A stretch of 64,000 bases of DNA from Desulfolutivibrio sulfoxidireducens (GTDB lineage: Bacteria > Desulfobacterota > Desulfovibrionia > Desulfovibrionales > Desulfovibrionaceae). Shown in pieces: positions 46,401 to 54,317 of this stretch. A program made the translations under genes and the position numbers. Below the pieces are notes generated by a model. The model was not told the origin of the DNA and searched no databases. It worked only from the letters and a program-made list of their open reading frames with translations. The stretch spans positions 1,919,501 through 1,983,500 of the forward strand of contig NZ_CP045508.1 of the NCBI RefSeq assembly GCF_013376475.1. Reading direction: 5' to 3'. The first letter of the stretch is position 1; every line of letters starts with the position of its first letter.

Positions 46401-48480
46401 CGGTCTGGTCTATCATGTGCATCCGGCCTTCCGCCTGACCTACAGTCCGCTCGTGGTCATCCTGGCCTTTTTCATCCTGGGGCTGTCCTTCGGGGTGGCG
46501 ATGATCATTTTTTTCAGATTCGAGCGGGAGATGGGCAACCTGCAAAAGCGGGCCATGCACGTCAAGACCTCGGAGATCGGGGGCCTTAAGGCCTTTGCCG
46601 CGGCCTTCGTCATCGGCGTCAGCAACCTGCGGCGTCGCAAGATCCGCACCACCCTGACCTGCCTGACCCTGATCATCCTGACCTTTACCATCATGAGCTT
46701 CACCGCGGTCAAGAGCTCCCGCCAGGAAGGGGCGGTCAAGTACCGCGACGACGCCCCCTATCAGGGAGCCCTGCTCAAGAACATCGGATGGCGGACCCTG
46801 CCCCCCGAGGCCCTGTCCGCGGTCCGGGACATGTTCCCGGGCCGCGAAAGCGTCTCGCCGCTTTGCTGGTACGAATTAAAGGACAAGACCCAGCCGGGGA
46901 TGAGCGAAATCGTCTCCGCCCACGGCCAGGCCACAGCCCAGGGCGTCATGGGGCTCTCGGCCTCCCGGGGCGAGGCCGAGCGCATGTCCCGGATTCTCTC
47001 GGCCGGCCGGTGGTTCGAACCTGGCGAACGCATGGCTGTGATCCTGCCGACGGGTGTGGCCGAGCGTCTCGGCGTGGTCCCGCTTCAACCCGGCCGGGAT
47101 ATGGTCCGGCTTTTCGGCATGGATTTTCGGGTGGTGGGGGTGTTCGGCCCGAACTCCCTGGACGAGATGCGCGACCTGGACGGCGAGCCGCTTACCCCAG
47201 TGGTCTTCCCCAGCGAGGCGGCCATGGAGGCCACCGAGGCCGAGAAGGAGGCCATGGATTCGGGCGAGGACGTAAGTTCCCTGCAAAGCCGCTACCAGCA
47301 CGTGGACGGCGACCTGACCGCGATCATTCCCTACGAGGTGCTCATGGGCCTGGGCGGGGAACTCAAGTCCATCTCCGTTTCCCTCCCGGACACGGACCCC
47401 GCGCGCGGCCGGACGACCGGATCGGGATCGGCCGGGGACAGGCCGGACGCCCGGATGGACGGCGACGCCACGGCCTTGGCCTCGACCCTGGCCGAGCGGT
47501 ACGGTCTGGCCATCTTCGCCGGCCAATCGGACGGCACCTTCGTCTACCATTCCACAGACACCTTAAGCTACGCCGGCATCCCCAACATCATCATCCCCCT
47601 GGTCATCTCCGTGTGCATCGTGCTCAACACCATGATCGGCAGCGTCTACGAGCGCAAACGCGAGATCGGGGTGTATACCGCCGTGGGCCTGGCCCCCACC
47701 CACGTCTCCTTTCTGTTCATCGCCGAGGCCCTGGCCTTCGCGGTCATAAGCGCCGTTTTGGGCTACCTTCTGGCCCAGACCGCGGCGGGCCTGTTGTCCG
47801 GCACCGCCATCTGGGCCGGCATGACCGCCAACTATTCGTCCCTTGCCGGCGTGGCGGCCATGATTTTGGTCATCGTGGTGGTCCTGTTGTCGGTCATCTA
47901 CCCCTCCAAGGTGGCCGGGGAGATCGCCATTCCCGACGTCAACCGTTCCTGGAACCTGCCTGATCCGAAAAACGGGATCATCACCATCCAGTTGCCGTTT
48001 CTCATGCGCATCCGGGAGCAGGAGTACGCCGGAGGATTCCTCCTGGATTACTACACGTCCCACCAGGACATCTCCCATGGGCTTTTTTCCACCGACGACG
48101 TCCGGTTCTCCTTTGAATGCCCCTGGGAAGAGCAGGGCAAGGGACCGCATCCGGCCAGGATTCATGACTCCTTTTCGGAACTGAAGTCCTGCTTCCGGCT
48201 GACCGCCACGGTGTGGCTGGCCCCCTTTGATTTCGGCATCAAGGAGCGGGTAAACATTTTCTTTCTGCCGGACATGAAAAATCCGGGATTCATGAACATC
48301 GAGGTGTCGCTCGAACGCGTGGCCGGCGAGGCGGGCATGTGGAAACGCCTGAACAAGGGATTCTTGAACAATTTGCGCAAGCAGCTTCTGGTGTGGCGTT
48401 CCCTGGACCCCGAGGCCCAGGTGTCCTACGAGGAGCATATCATCGCGGGGCTTGCCGAGCAGAAGGCGGGGGGCCGATGA
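43429..48480 (+). CDS. Giant FtsX-like permease with a large M28-like, apparently metal-less extracytoplasmic domain
   Basis: A 1683-residue protein beginning eight bases after the ATPase stop. A signal/anchor helix (about 20-45) is followed by about 900 extracytoplasmic residues. Residues about 65-370 resemble a peptidase M28 fold with a PA-like insertion: HEVVLVEAPYDTG, then LAPGADQAASLTALLRLALE, and LLAATSGQGRELAGMREL. The expected zinc ligands are lost: AHYD is APYD, GANDNAS is GADQAAS, and the EE pair is RE. Membrane helices lie at about 945-1035, 1060-1100 and 1380-1505, the last group being the FtsX core (MIGSVYERKREIGVYTAVGL). About 180 cytoplasmic or soluble residues end it. It must pair with the LolD-type ATPase. 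Confidence 0.9.
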   Translation: MAGYDAKGASLPGASPWMRRLGARALAVVLFCAVVAGSGLGAMAASRHKAAKREGAAPRVTVMERMPASAGADFERSVISALAALGDRRAGTPGGEATADFVFDFFSSLGVGEAGRQAYQLPFLGHGPVGIEIAGGARAARALPTDLNALTPGAVPPDGLGGKAVYGGRGDFRELSGREVSGQIVLMELDSGKNWINAAQLGAKALVYIDRGVDGGPSTAGFYRDKFELTPIRFPRFYMPLSEAKALFGDFESAAFEPPEVRVTATSQWKQTVAENIFLFIPGNDQARAHEVVLVEAPYDTGAFVPGLAPGADQAASLTALLRLALELKAAPPARSVLLAATSGQGRELAGMRELITAMRVKGRDLRGVVRDLKIDIERDTATREALKAALDSGGAGEVLLSPAVSQALVTGLKDAVDSLTMRLMRLRLETRGAEESVEGSVLAEERRVMRRLVWLDDFSTVTPEERQVLLALIPQAMARLQENVQSAEDQLRCMQSARELRRLVGDKDILAAVSLHLSSKGNGVGAFCEGFTYDLKPEVNISQCYGQIGRFLADTAGDIESAMGLSGGGEAFFRDALRQSRLRPWQSYLVDKPKLGGEVSARAGILGLTLATVNDARSLWGTPDDTVDRVDFPFLERQARFTTRLLAAVCSQPFDPGDKKPRNVLAGLTGRANFIRQGELFPERPAPGTVFLVYQGKSRFYAMADAKGIFRVNGLSSSKYVLDKAIIEGFRFDPDTGEAVWAVDKKQTGKDAYRVKMSRDAMETDLIMFGCDQSTLFSALDPRTFRYFTKIELLDGRREAPPMRSWFSRLDTLDSTLLTLFLEPGISYKLILSDTVLARKMILLNASKQDPHGTGYSVDQWPILPVTEMAAARDMWDLLAPRIKNLEDHGIFNERIRELENAGTAYLKKAEEALAGQAYETFVSEARASWALATRVYNDVEKTQKDVLLGVLFYIALFVPFAYCLERVIFCYADIHKRILAFCGVLAVVIGLVYHVHPAFRLTYSPLVVILAFFILGLSFGVAMIIFFRFEREMGNLQKRAMHVKTSEIGGLKAFAAAFVIGVSNLRRRKIRTTLTCLTLIILTFTIMSFTAVKSSRQEGAVKYRDDAPYQGALLKNIGWRTLPPEALSAVRDMFPGRESVSPLCWYELKDKTQPGMSEIVSAHGQATAQGVMGLSASRGEAERMSRILSAGRWFEPGERMAVILPTGVAERLGVVPLQPGRDMVRLFGMDFRVVGVFGPNSLDEMRDLDGEPLTPVVFPSEAAMEATEAEKEAMDSGEDVSSLQSRYQHVDGDLTAIIPYEVLMGLGGELKSISVSLPDTDPARGRTTGSGSAGDRPDARMDGDATALASTLAERYGLAIFAGQSDGTFVYHSTDTLSYAGIPNIIIPLVISVCIVLNTMIGSVYERKREIGVYTAVGLAPTHVSFLFIAEALAFAVISAVLGYLLAQTAAGLLSGTAIWAGMTANYSSLAGVAAMILVIVVVLLSVIYPSKVAGEIAIPDVNRSWNLPDPKNGIITIQLPFLMRIREQEYAGGFLLDYYTSHQDISHGLFSTDDVRFSFECPWEEQGKGPHPARIHDSFSELKSCFRLTATVWLAPFDFGIKERVNIFFLPDMKNPGFMNIEVSLERVAGEAGMWKRLNKGFLNNLRKQLLVWRSLDPEAQVSYEEHIIAGLAEQKAGGR

Positions 48481-48566
48481 TGCAAGGCCGTATCTGGCAA
48501 AAAGTGCGGCGGCGTGATGCCGCAAACGTGGGCCAGCGGGATCGCGCGCCGGAGGTTCGGGCATGA
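48477..48566 (+). CDS. Possible 29-residue coupled ORF
   Basis: An ATG at 48477 overlaps the stop of the giant FtsX gene (ATGA), and its own TGA overlaps the start of the next gene (ATGA again), so ribosomes could re-initiate through it. The predicted peptide is basic (MMQGRIWQKVRRRDAANVGQ...) with no recognisable domain. No separate ribosome site is seen. It may be an accidental frame that still couples translation. Confidence 0.35.
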   Translation: MMQGRIWQKVRRRDAANVGQRDRAPEVRA

Positions 48567-50533
48567 TTCGGGCGCGTTGCGTGGTCCTGGGGATCGTCCT
48601 GGGTCTGGTCATCTGCGCCGTGACCCCCTTCAACAACATGTATCTGGCGGCCACTCCCCTTGGGGGCGGCCATTTCCCCCTGGCCCCCTTTTTCATCCTG
48701 ATCCTGGCCACCCTGGCCGCGGCCCTGGCCTCCAGGCTCGTCTTTCGCCGGAAAACGATGCTGACCGGCCTTGAATTGCTGGTTTCCTGGGGATTCATGG
48801 TGGTGGTCTCGGGCATCGCCTATACCGGCCTGGCCCGGACCTTTTTCATCAATGTCACGGCCTCGACGCATTTCGCCACCGTGGGCAACCGGTGGAAGGA
48901 GATCGTGGCCCCCCTGGTTCCCCCGGCCTGGATGCCGTCCGACGCCTCCGCCGTGGAGACCCTGTACAACGGCCTGGAGGGCGGCTACCGCCTGGGCTGG
49001 CTCGACGTCCTGGCGAAGATTCCATGGGCGGCCTGGGCCGGTCCCCTGGCGGCCTGGGGGGTGTTCATCCTTTTGTGCTCCCTGGTCATGGTCTGCCTGG
49101 TGAATCTGTTTTCCCGGCAGTGGATTTCCAACGAGCGCATGAACTTTCCCCTGCTTCGGGTGCCCACCCACATGACCGAGGCCTACGATCAGGGGCAGGC
49201 GTTCGGCTTTTTCACGGATCGCTATCTGCTTTTGGGGGTGTGTGTTCCGGTCTTTTTGCACACCATAAACGGCATCGGATTCTACGACCCGGCCGTGCCC
49301 CAGATCCCCACGCTGTTTCTCCTGGGCCCCTATTTCCCCACCACGGGTTTTTTTTCGGGGTTCAGCAAGCTGCGCCTGTATTTCTACCCGGCGTTCATCG
49401 GGTTCGCCTACCTGACCGCCCGCCAGATATCCTTGAGCTTCTGGGTGTTCTATCTGCTCGGGGGCCTTTTGTTCGGCCTTTTCGAGGTGTTCGGCTACCA
49501 GATTCCCTCCTCGGCCCTGGGCGTGACCTTCGGTCCGACCCTGACCCGTCCCGAGGAGACGCAGATGATCGGGGCTTATGGCGTTTTTTTCCTGTTCATC
49601 ATCTGGCTGGCCAGGCAACATCTGTTCACGGCCGCCCGGGACGCCGTGACCTTTCGCCGCGCCCCGGCCGCCGAGAGCGAATGGTTTTCGGCGGCCCTGT
49701 CGTTTTGGGGTTTTCTGTCCGGACTGGCGCTTCTGACCGCCTGGTGCGTGTACTTCGGCATGTCGCTTGTGCCCGCGCTCCTGCTCCTGGGCATCTTTTT
49801 CGTCATCATGCTGGTGGCCACGCGCATCATCTGCCAGGGCGGCCTGGCCTATTTCACCCTGACCGCCGCGCCGACCGACGGCCTTCTGGCCTTTTTCGGG
49901 TCGGGATTCTTCTCCAACATCGGGCTCATGATGGCCGCGATCATGCAGAAGGTCCTTTTTGTGGATCTGCGCGAGTCGCTCATGCCGTCACTCATGCATT
50001 TCTCCAAGGTCGGGGAGAACGTCCGCCAAAAGAGGCTTCTTCTCGGGGGGCTGGCCGTGGCCCTGGTCCTGGCCGTGGCCGTTTCCTTCGCGGCCATGCT
50101 GGCCCTGTGCCATAAATTCGGCCTGCGCGATCTGCAGGTGGACTGGGAGACGCAAACCACGGTGGGGGTGTACGAGAATGTGCAGCGGCTTCTCGAAGCC
50201 CCGTCCGGTCCCAACGAGTGGATCATCGGGTTCGCCGTGGCCGGGGCTGTGGTCATGTTCGTCCTGGTGGCCTGTTACCAGCGTTTTTACTGGTGGCCCA
50301 TCCATCCCGTCGGCTACCTGACCATGTACAGTTCGGCCATGCGCATCCTATGGTTCAGCTTCCTCATCGGCTGGATGTGCAACCAGCTCACCCTGCGCTA
50401 CGGCGGGGTGGCCCTTTTCAGACGGGTGCGCATGCTTTTCGTGGGGCTGATCATCGGCGATTTCCTCATGGGCGGCATCTACGCCGTCATCGGCGTCTAC
50501 GCCGGGCAAAGCTATCTGGTCCTGCCCAACTGA
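48563..50533 (+). CDS. DUF6785/OPT-related polytopic membrane protein
   Basis: A 656-residue inner-membrane protein with about 14 hydrophobic segments. MIRARCVVLGIVLGLVICAV and PFNNMYLAATPLGGGHFP at the start, RIICQGGLAYFTLTAAPTDG in the middle and YWWPIHPVGYLTMYSS near the end are typical of the DUF6785/DUF6784 family, distantly related to oligopeptide transporters (OPT). No function is established to my knowledge. It starts inside an ATGA overlap and is followed 35 bases later by a second OPT-related gene. Confidence 0.82.
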   Translation: MIRARCVVLGIVLGLVICAVTPFNNMYLAATPLGGGHFPLAPFFILILATLAAALASRLVFRRKTMLTGLELLVSWGFMVVVSGIAYTGLARTFFINVTASTHFATVGNRWKEIVAPLVPPAWMPSDASAVETLYNGLEGGYRLGWLDVLAKIPWAAWAGPLAAWGVFILLCSLVMVCLVNLFSRQWISNERMNFPLLRVPTHMTEAYDQGQAFGFFTDRYLLLGVCVPVFLHTINGIGFYDPAVPQIPTLFLLGPYFPTTGFFSGFSKLRLYFYPAFIGFAYLTARQISLSFWVFYLLGGLLFGLFEVFGYQIPSSALGVTFGPTLTRPEETQMIGAYGVFFLFIIWLARQHLFTAARDAVTFRRAPAAESEWFSAALSFWGFLSGLALLTAWCVYFGMSLVPALLLLGIFFVIMLVATRIICQGGLAYFTLTAAPTDGLLAFFGSGFFSNIGLMMAAIMQKVLFVDLRESLMPSLMHFSKVGENVRQKRLLLGGLAVALVLAVAVSFAAMLALCHKFGLRDLQVDWETQTTVGVYENVQRLLEAPSGPNEWIIGFAVAGAVVMFVLVACYQRFYWWPIHPVGYLTMYSSAMRILWFSFLIGWMCNQLTLRYGGVALFRRVRMLFVGLIIGDFLMGGIYAVIGVYAGQSYLVLPN

Positions 50534-50568
50534 CCGTTCGCACGGCCGGGAAAAGAGACGGAGAGCGG

Positions 50569-52524
50569 ATGTACGACGACAAGGAACTGAAAGAATATCG
50601 CGATCTTCTGCCGCAGCCATCCCATTTCGAGGAGGGCTTCGACTGGAAGACCATCGTCGGCGCGGTGTTCATCGGCTTTCTGATGATGCCCGGCAGCATG
50701 TACCTGCAACTGGTCATCGGCACGGGCATAGGGCCCGCCGCGCGCTGGGTGACCATCATCCTCTTCGCCGAGATCGCCAAGCGGGCCTACACCGAACTCA
50801 AGCAGCAGGAAATCTTCCTGCTCTATTACATGGCCGGGGCGGCCATGGCCTCGCCCTTTTCCGGGCTCTTGTGGAACCAGTACCTGATCCAGTCCGACGC
50901 GGCCAAGATGCTGGGGCTGACCGAATTCATCCCCGCCTGGGTGGCCCCGGCCGTGGGGTCCGAATCCTTACTCCAACGCACCTTCCTGCATCGCGACTGG
51001 CTCATCCCCATCCTGCTTCTGGTCGGGTCCCAGATCGTGCAGCGGGTGGACCATTTCGGCCTGGGCTATGCCCTGTACCGCATCACCTCCGATGTGGAAA
51101 AACTGCCCTTTCCCATGGCCCCGGTCGGAGCCCTGGGCACCATGGCCCTGGCCGAGTCCACCGAGGACAAGAAAACCGGCTGGAAGTGGCGGGTCTTTTC
51201 CATCGGCGGCATGATCGGGCTGGTCTTCGGGGCCGTGTACGTCCTTTTCCCCGTGGTTTCCGGACTCGTGTTCACCGAGCCCATCCGCATCATCCCCATC
51301 CCCTGGGCGGATTTCACCCGCAACACGGAAAAATGGCTGCCGGCCGTGGCCACGGGCATCCAGCTCGACCTGGGGCTTCTGTTTACGGGCATGGTGCTGC
51401 CGTTCTGGGCGGTCATCGGCGGACTCATGGGCCTTTTGATCACCGTGGTGGCCAACCCGATCCTCTTCGAGCACGGTATCCTGCACCGCTGGCGCTACGG
51501 CATGGGCACGGTGGATACCGTCTTCGCCAACAACTTCGACTTCTACATGAGCTTCGGCATCGGCCTCGGCCTGGCCATCGGGCTCATTGGCGTGTGGCAG
51601 GTGGCCAAGTCCTTCGGCAAGGGTTCGGGGGGCGTGGGGTACCGGGCGCTTTTCACCTCCAACAAGGCCCGGGGCGACATCAATTTCTGGGTGTCCGTCG
51701 CCATCTACGTGCTTTCAACACTGGCCTACATCGCCCTGTGCGTGTGGCTGGTGCCCAATTTCCCCTGGATCTTCTTCATTCTCTACGGCTTCGTGTACAC
51801 CCCGGTCGTTTCGTACATCACCGCGCGCATGGAGGGCATCGCCGGACAGTTCGTGAGCCTGCCACTGGTGCGCGAGGCCAGCTTCATCGCCGGGGCCCGG
51901 TTTTTCGGCTACCAGGGCATCGAGATCTGGTACGCGCCCATCCCCATCCACAACTACGGCAAGGCCACAGTGGATTTCCGGGAGATCGAGCTGACCGGCA
52001 CGAGTCTTCGGGGCATCATCAAGGCCGAGATCGTGGTCTTTCCGGTGGTCATGCTGGCCAGCCTGTTCTTTTCCCAGTTCATCTGGCAACTGGCCCCCAT
52101 CCCCTCGACCTCGTATCCCTACGCCCAGGAGTTGTGGCATCTGCAGGCCCTAAACACCCTGCTCATGCAGACCTCCACCCTTGAGGGAAATTCCCTGTTC
52201 TTCCAGGCCTTGAGCGGATGGTACGTGGGGGCCGGGACGCTTCTGGGGCTGGTCACCTATTTTCTCTTGAGCGTTTTTGGATTGCCCGTACTCCTGGTCT
52301 ACGGCATCGTGCGCGGACTGGGGCAGAGCACCCCCCACGGCCTTATCCTGGAACTGCTGGGGGCGCTGATCGGCCGGTACTATTTTCTCAAGCGGTACGG
52401 GGCCATGTGGCGGCAATACGCGCCGGTGCTCTTGGCCGGGTTCTCCTGCGGCATGGGGCTTATGGGCATGTTCTCCATGGGCGCCACGCTGATCATGAAA
52501 TCCCTCGGCCGGCTGGCGTATTAG
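50569..52524 (+). CDS. OPT-related polytopic membrane protein
   Basis: A 651-residue inner-membrane protein with about 14 hydrophobic segments. ATG 50569 has GGAG seven bases upstream. EGFDWKTIVGAVFIGFLMMPGS and GTGIGPAARWVTIILFAEIAKRAYTELKQQE (shown here as GPAARWVTIILFAEI then KRAYTELKQQE) are in the region where OPT transporters begin; RVDHFGLGYALYRITSDVEKLPFP is also present. It likely pairs with the upstream protein as a two-component carrier. The cargo, perhaps peptides, metal chelates or lipid-linked oligosaccharides, is unknown. Confidence 0.8.
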   Translation: MYDDKELKEYRDLLPQPSHFEEGFDWKTIVGAVFIGFLMMPGSMYLQLVIGTGIGPAARWVTIILFAEIAKRAYTELKQQEIFLLYYMAGAAMASPFSGLLWNQYLIQSDAAKMLGLTEFIPAWVAPAVGSESLLQRTFLHRDWLIPILLLVGSQIVQRVDHFGLGYALYRITSDVEKLPFPMAPVGALGTMALAESTEDKKTGWKWRVFSIGGMIGLVFGAVYVLFPVVSGLVFTEPIRIIPIPWADFTRNTEKWLPAVATGIQLDLGLLFTGMVLPFWAVIGGLMGLLITVVANPILFEHGILHRWRYGMGTVDTVFANNFDFYMSFGIGLGLAIGLIGVWQVAKSFGKGSGGVGYRALFTSNKARGDINFWVSVAIYVLSTLAYIALCVWLVPNFPWIFFILYGFVYTPVVSYITARMEGIAGQFVSLPLVREASFIAGARFFGYQGIEIWYAPIPIHNYGKATVDFREIELTGTSLRGIIKAEIVVFPVVMLASLFFSQFIWQLAPIPSTSYPYAQELWHLQALNTLLMQTSTLEGNSLFFQALSGWYVGAGTLLGLVTYFLLSVFGLPVLLVYGIVRGLGQSTPHGLILELLGALIGRYYFLKRYGAMWRQYAPVLLAGFSCGMGLMGMFSMGATLIMKSLGRLAY

Positions 52525-52533
52525 AAGGGATGC

Positions 52534-53934
52534 ATGGACTCGATTACAACGAGCCTTGTGACGTTGCTCCAGGGCGTGTGCGTCATCATGGTCCTGGCCT
52601 ATGGGCTCACGCGCACCCGGGTGTTCGCCGAGATTCTCGACGGGCGGCGCACGCCGAAAAACCTGGCGGTCATGGCCGTGGTCTTCGGCGCCTTCTCCAT
52701 CTACGGCACCGTGTCCGGGGTCAGCCTCCTTGGCTCCTACATCAATATCCGCGACCTGGGCCCGGCCCTGGCCGGGCTGTTGGCCGGCCCCCTGGCCGGA
52801 CTTGGGGCGGGACTTCTCGGCGGGGCCCACCGGTTCACCCTGGGCGGTCCCACCTGCCACGGCTGCGCCCTGTCCACGGTCGTGGCCGGTCTGGCCGGCG
52901 GCCTCGTGTACCGGGTCCGGGACGGCCGATTGCCCACCACGGTCCAGGCCGTGGCCCTGGCCCTTGGCATCGAGGCCTTCCACATGGCGGCCGGGTTGTT
53001 TCTCGGCACGCCCATGGCCACCGCCTTGATCATCGTCAGGTCCGCCGTCGTGCCCATGCTCGTGGCCAACGCCTTGGGGATGGCCGTGTTCGTCGTCATC
53101 GTACGCAACGTCCTGGAGGAACGCCGCACCCGGGTGGCCAAGGAGGCCATCGAGGGCGAGCTGCGGGTGGCCCGGGACATCCAGATGAGCATCGTGCCCA
53201 GGATGTTTCCGGCCTTTCCGGACCGGCCGGAAGTGGAATTGTACGCCATGCTCGATTCGGCCAAGGAGGTGGGCGGCGATTTCTACGACTACTACGCCCT
53301 GGACGAGGACCGGATTTTTTTCGTCATCGGCGACGTGGCCGGCAAGGGCGTGCCGGCCTCGTTGTTCATGGCCGTGACCATGACCCTGTTCAAGGCCTAT
53401 GCCCGGCCGGAACGGAGTTCCGTGGAGGTCTTGGCCCGGGTCAACGACAAGCTGTCCCGCGACAACGAGACCGGGCTTTTCGTCACGGCCTTTTGCGGCG
53501 TGCTCAACCTGCGCACGGGCCGCCTCGACTACGCCAACGCCGGCCACAACCTGCCGGTGGCGATACGCGCGGACGGGGCCACGGCCTTTTTGCCGCGCTC
53601 CGGGGGGCTGGTGCTCGGGGCCGTGTCCGATTTCCCCTACAAGACCACCTCGCTTACCCTGGCCCCGGGGGATACGCTGGTCGTCTACACCGACGGCGTG
53701 ACCGAGGCCATGGACAGGGAACACGCCTTGTTCGGCAACGAGCGGCTGCTGGAGGCCTGCCGGGGCGACCGGCGCCGGGCGCCGAAAGTGTTGGTGGAGG
53801 ACATCGTTGCGGCGGTGCGGGCCCATGCCGGGGATGCCCCCCAATCCGACGACATCACGATCCTGGCCGTGCGCTACCAGGGCCGCCAAACCGTGGCCAC
53901 CCCTCTTGACAGACCTGCGGGGTCTGGAATATGA
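52534..53934 (+). CDS. LytS-type 5TM sensor fused to SpoIIE/PP2C serine phosphatase
   Basis: A 466-residue protein. Residues 1-195 hold five or six membrane helices of the 5TMR-LYT type (RDLGPALAGLLAGPLAGLGAG, HRFTLGGPTCHGCALSTVVAGL), known from cell-wall-sensing LytS kinases. Residues about 215-450 form a SpoIIE phosphatase: KEVGGDFYDYY, VIGDVAGKGVPASLFMA, YANAGHNLPV, VVYTDGVTEAMD, and QSDDITILAVRY, including the metal-binding Asp. It probably dephosphorylates an anti-anti-sigma factor or a similar target, but none is encoded nearby. It closes the operon, nine bases after the OPT-related gene. Confidence 0.93.
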   Translation: MDSITTSLVTLLQGVCVIMVLAYGLTRTRVFAEILDGRRTPKNLAVMAVVFGAFSIYGTVSGVSLLGSYINIRDLGPALAGLLAGPLAGLGAGLLGGAHRFTLGGPTCHGCALSTVVAGLAGGLVYRVRDGRLPTTVQAVALALGIEAFHMAAGLFLGTPMATALIIVRSAVVPMLVANALGMAVFVVIVRNVLEERRTRVAKEAIEGELRVARDIQMSIVPRMFPAFPDRPEVELYAMLDSAKEVGGDFYDYYALDEDRIFFVIGDVAGKGVPASLFMAVTMTLFKAYARPERSSVEVLARVNDKLSRDNETGLFVTAFCGVLNLRTGRLDYANAGHNLPVAIRADGATAFLPRSGGLVLGAVSDFPYKTTSLTLAPGDTLVVYTDGVTEAMDREHALFGNERLLEACRGDRRRAPKVLVEDIVAAVRAHAGDAPQSDDITILAVRYQGRQTVATPLDRPAGSGI

Positions 53935-53935
53935 A
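53906..53935 (+). promoter_or_regulatory. Sigma-70 promoter of rpoZ-dnaJ
   Basis: TTGACA (53906-53911) followed after 16 bases by AATATG (53928-53933), or after 18 by TATGAA. It lies within the last codons of the phosphatase gene and drives rpoZ (start 54082). Confidence 0.6.
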
Positions 53936-54081
53936 CTTTAGTTTTGCGTTGGACAGAAGATCCCCAAGGCCGTGTCGCGCCCGGTACCGGGCCCCTTGAC
54001 TCGACCGAAAAACGACTTACCAGGGTAGGCAAACGCGCCCTGGCCGTTGCCGTAACCCGTCCGGCGCGCAAGGAGAAACGA

Positions 54082-54300
54082 ATGGCCCGAATCACCGTTG
54101 AAGATTGCCTGCAAAAGATCAATAACCGCTTTCTCATCGTCCAGATGGCCATCAAACGGGTCAGGCAGTACCGCGAAGGCTATACTCCCCTCGTGGAATG
54201 CAAGAACAAGGAAGTGGTCACCGCTTTACGGGAAATCGCCGCCGGTGAGGTGTTGCCCTCTGAATCCATTGTGGAGGCGGGCGTTCACGTCGAATCGTAA
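54082..54300 (+). CDS. rpoZ: RNA polymerase omega subunit
   Basis: A 72-residue protein. AAGGAG lies seven bases before ATG 54082. [20 protein letters not shown] and [12 protein letters not shown] are diagnostic of omega. It binds the beta-prime subunit and helps assemble RNA polymerase. dnaJ begins 17 bases downstream, so the two are likely co-transcribed. Confidence 0.95.
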   Translation: MARITVEDCLQKINNRFLIVQMAIKRVRQYREGYTPLVECKNKEVVTALREIAAGEVLPSESIVEAGVHVES

Positions 54301-54317
54301 CCGCCCATTGATCCAAC

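Noticed and set aside
43867-46560. 897-codon minus-strand frame inside the giant FtsX gene
   Set aside because: Striking length, but the sense strand has the signal peptide, M28-like and FtsX features. The antisense product is low-complexity Gly/His/Gln.
53996-54030. Second promoter candidate for rpoZ (TTGACT)
   Set aside because: The -35 element is good but no acceptable -10 box lies 16-18 bases downstream.
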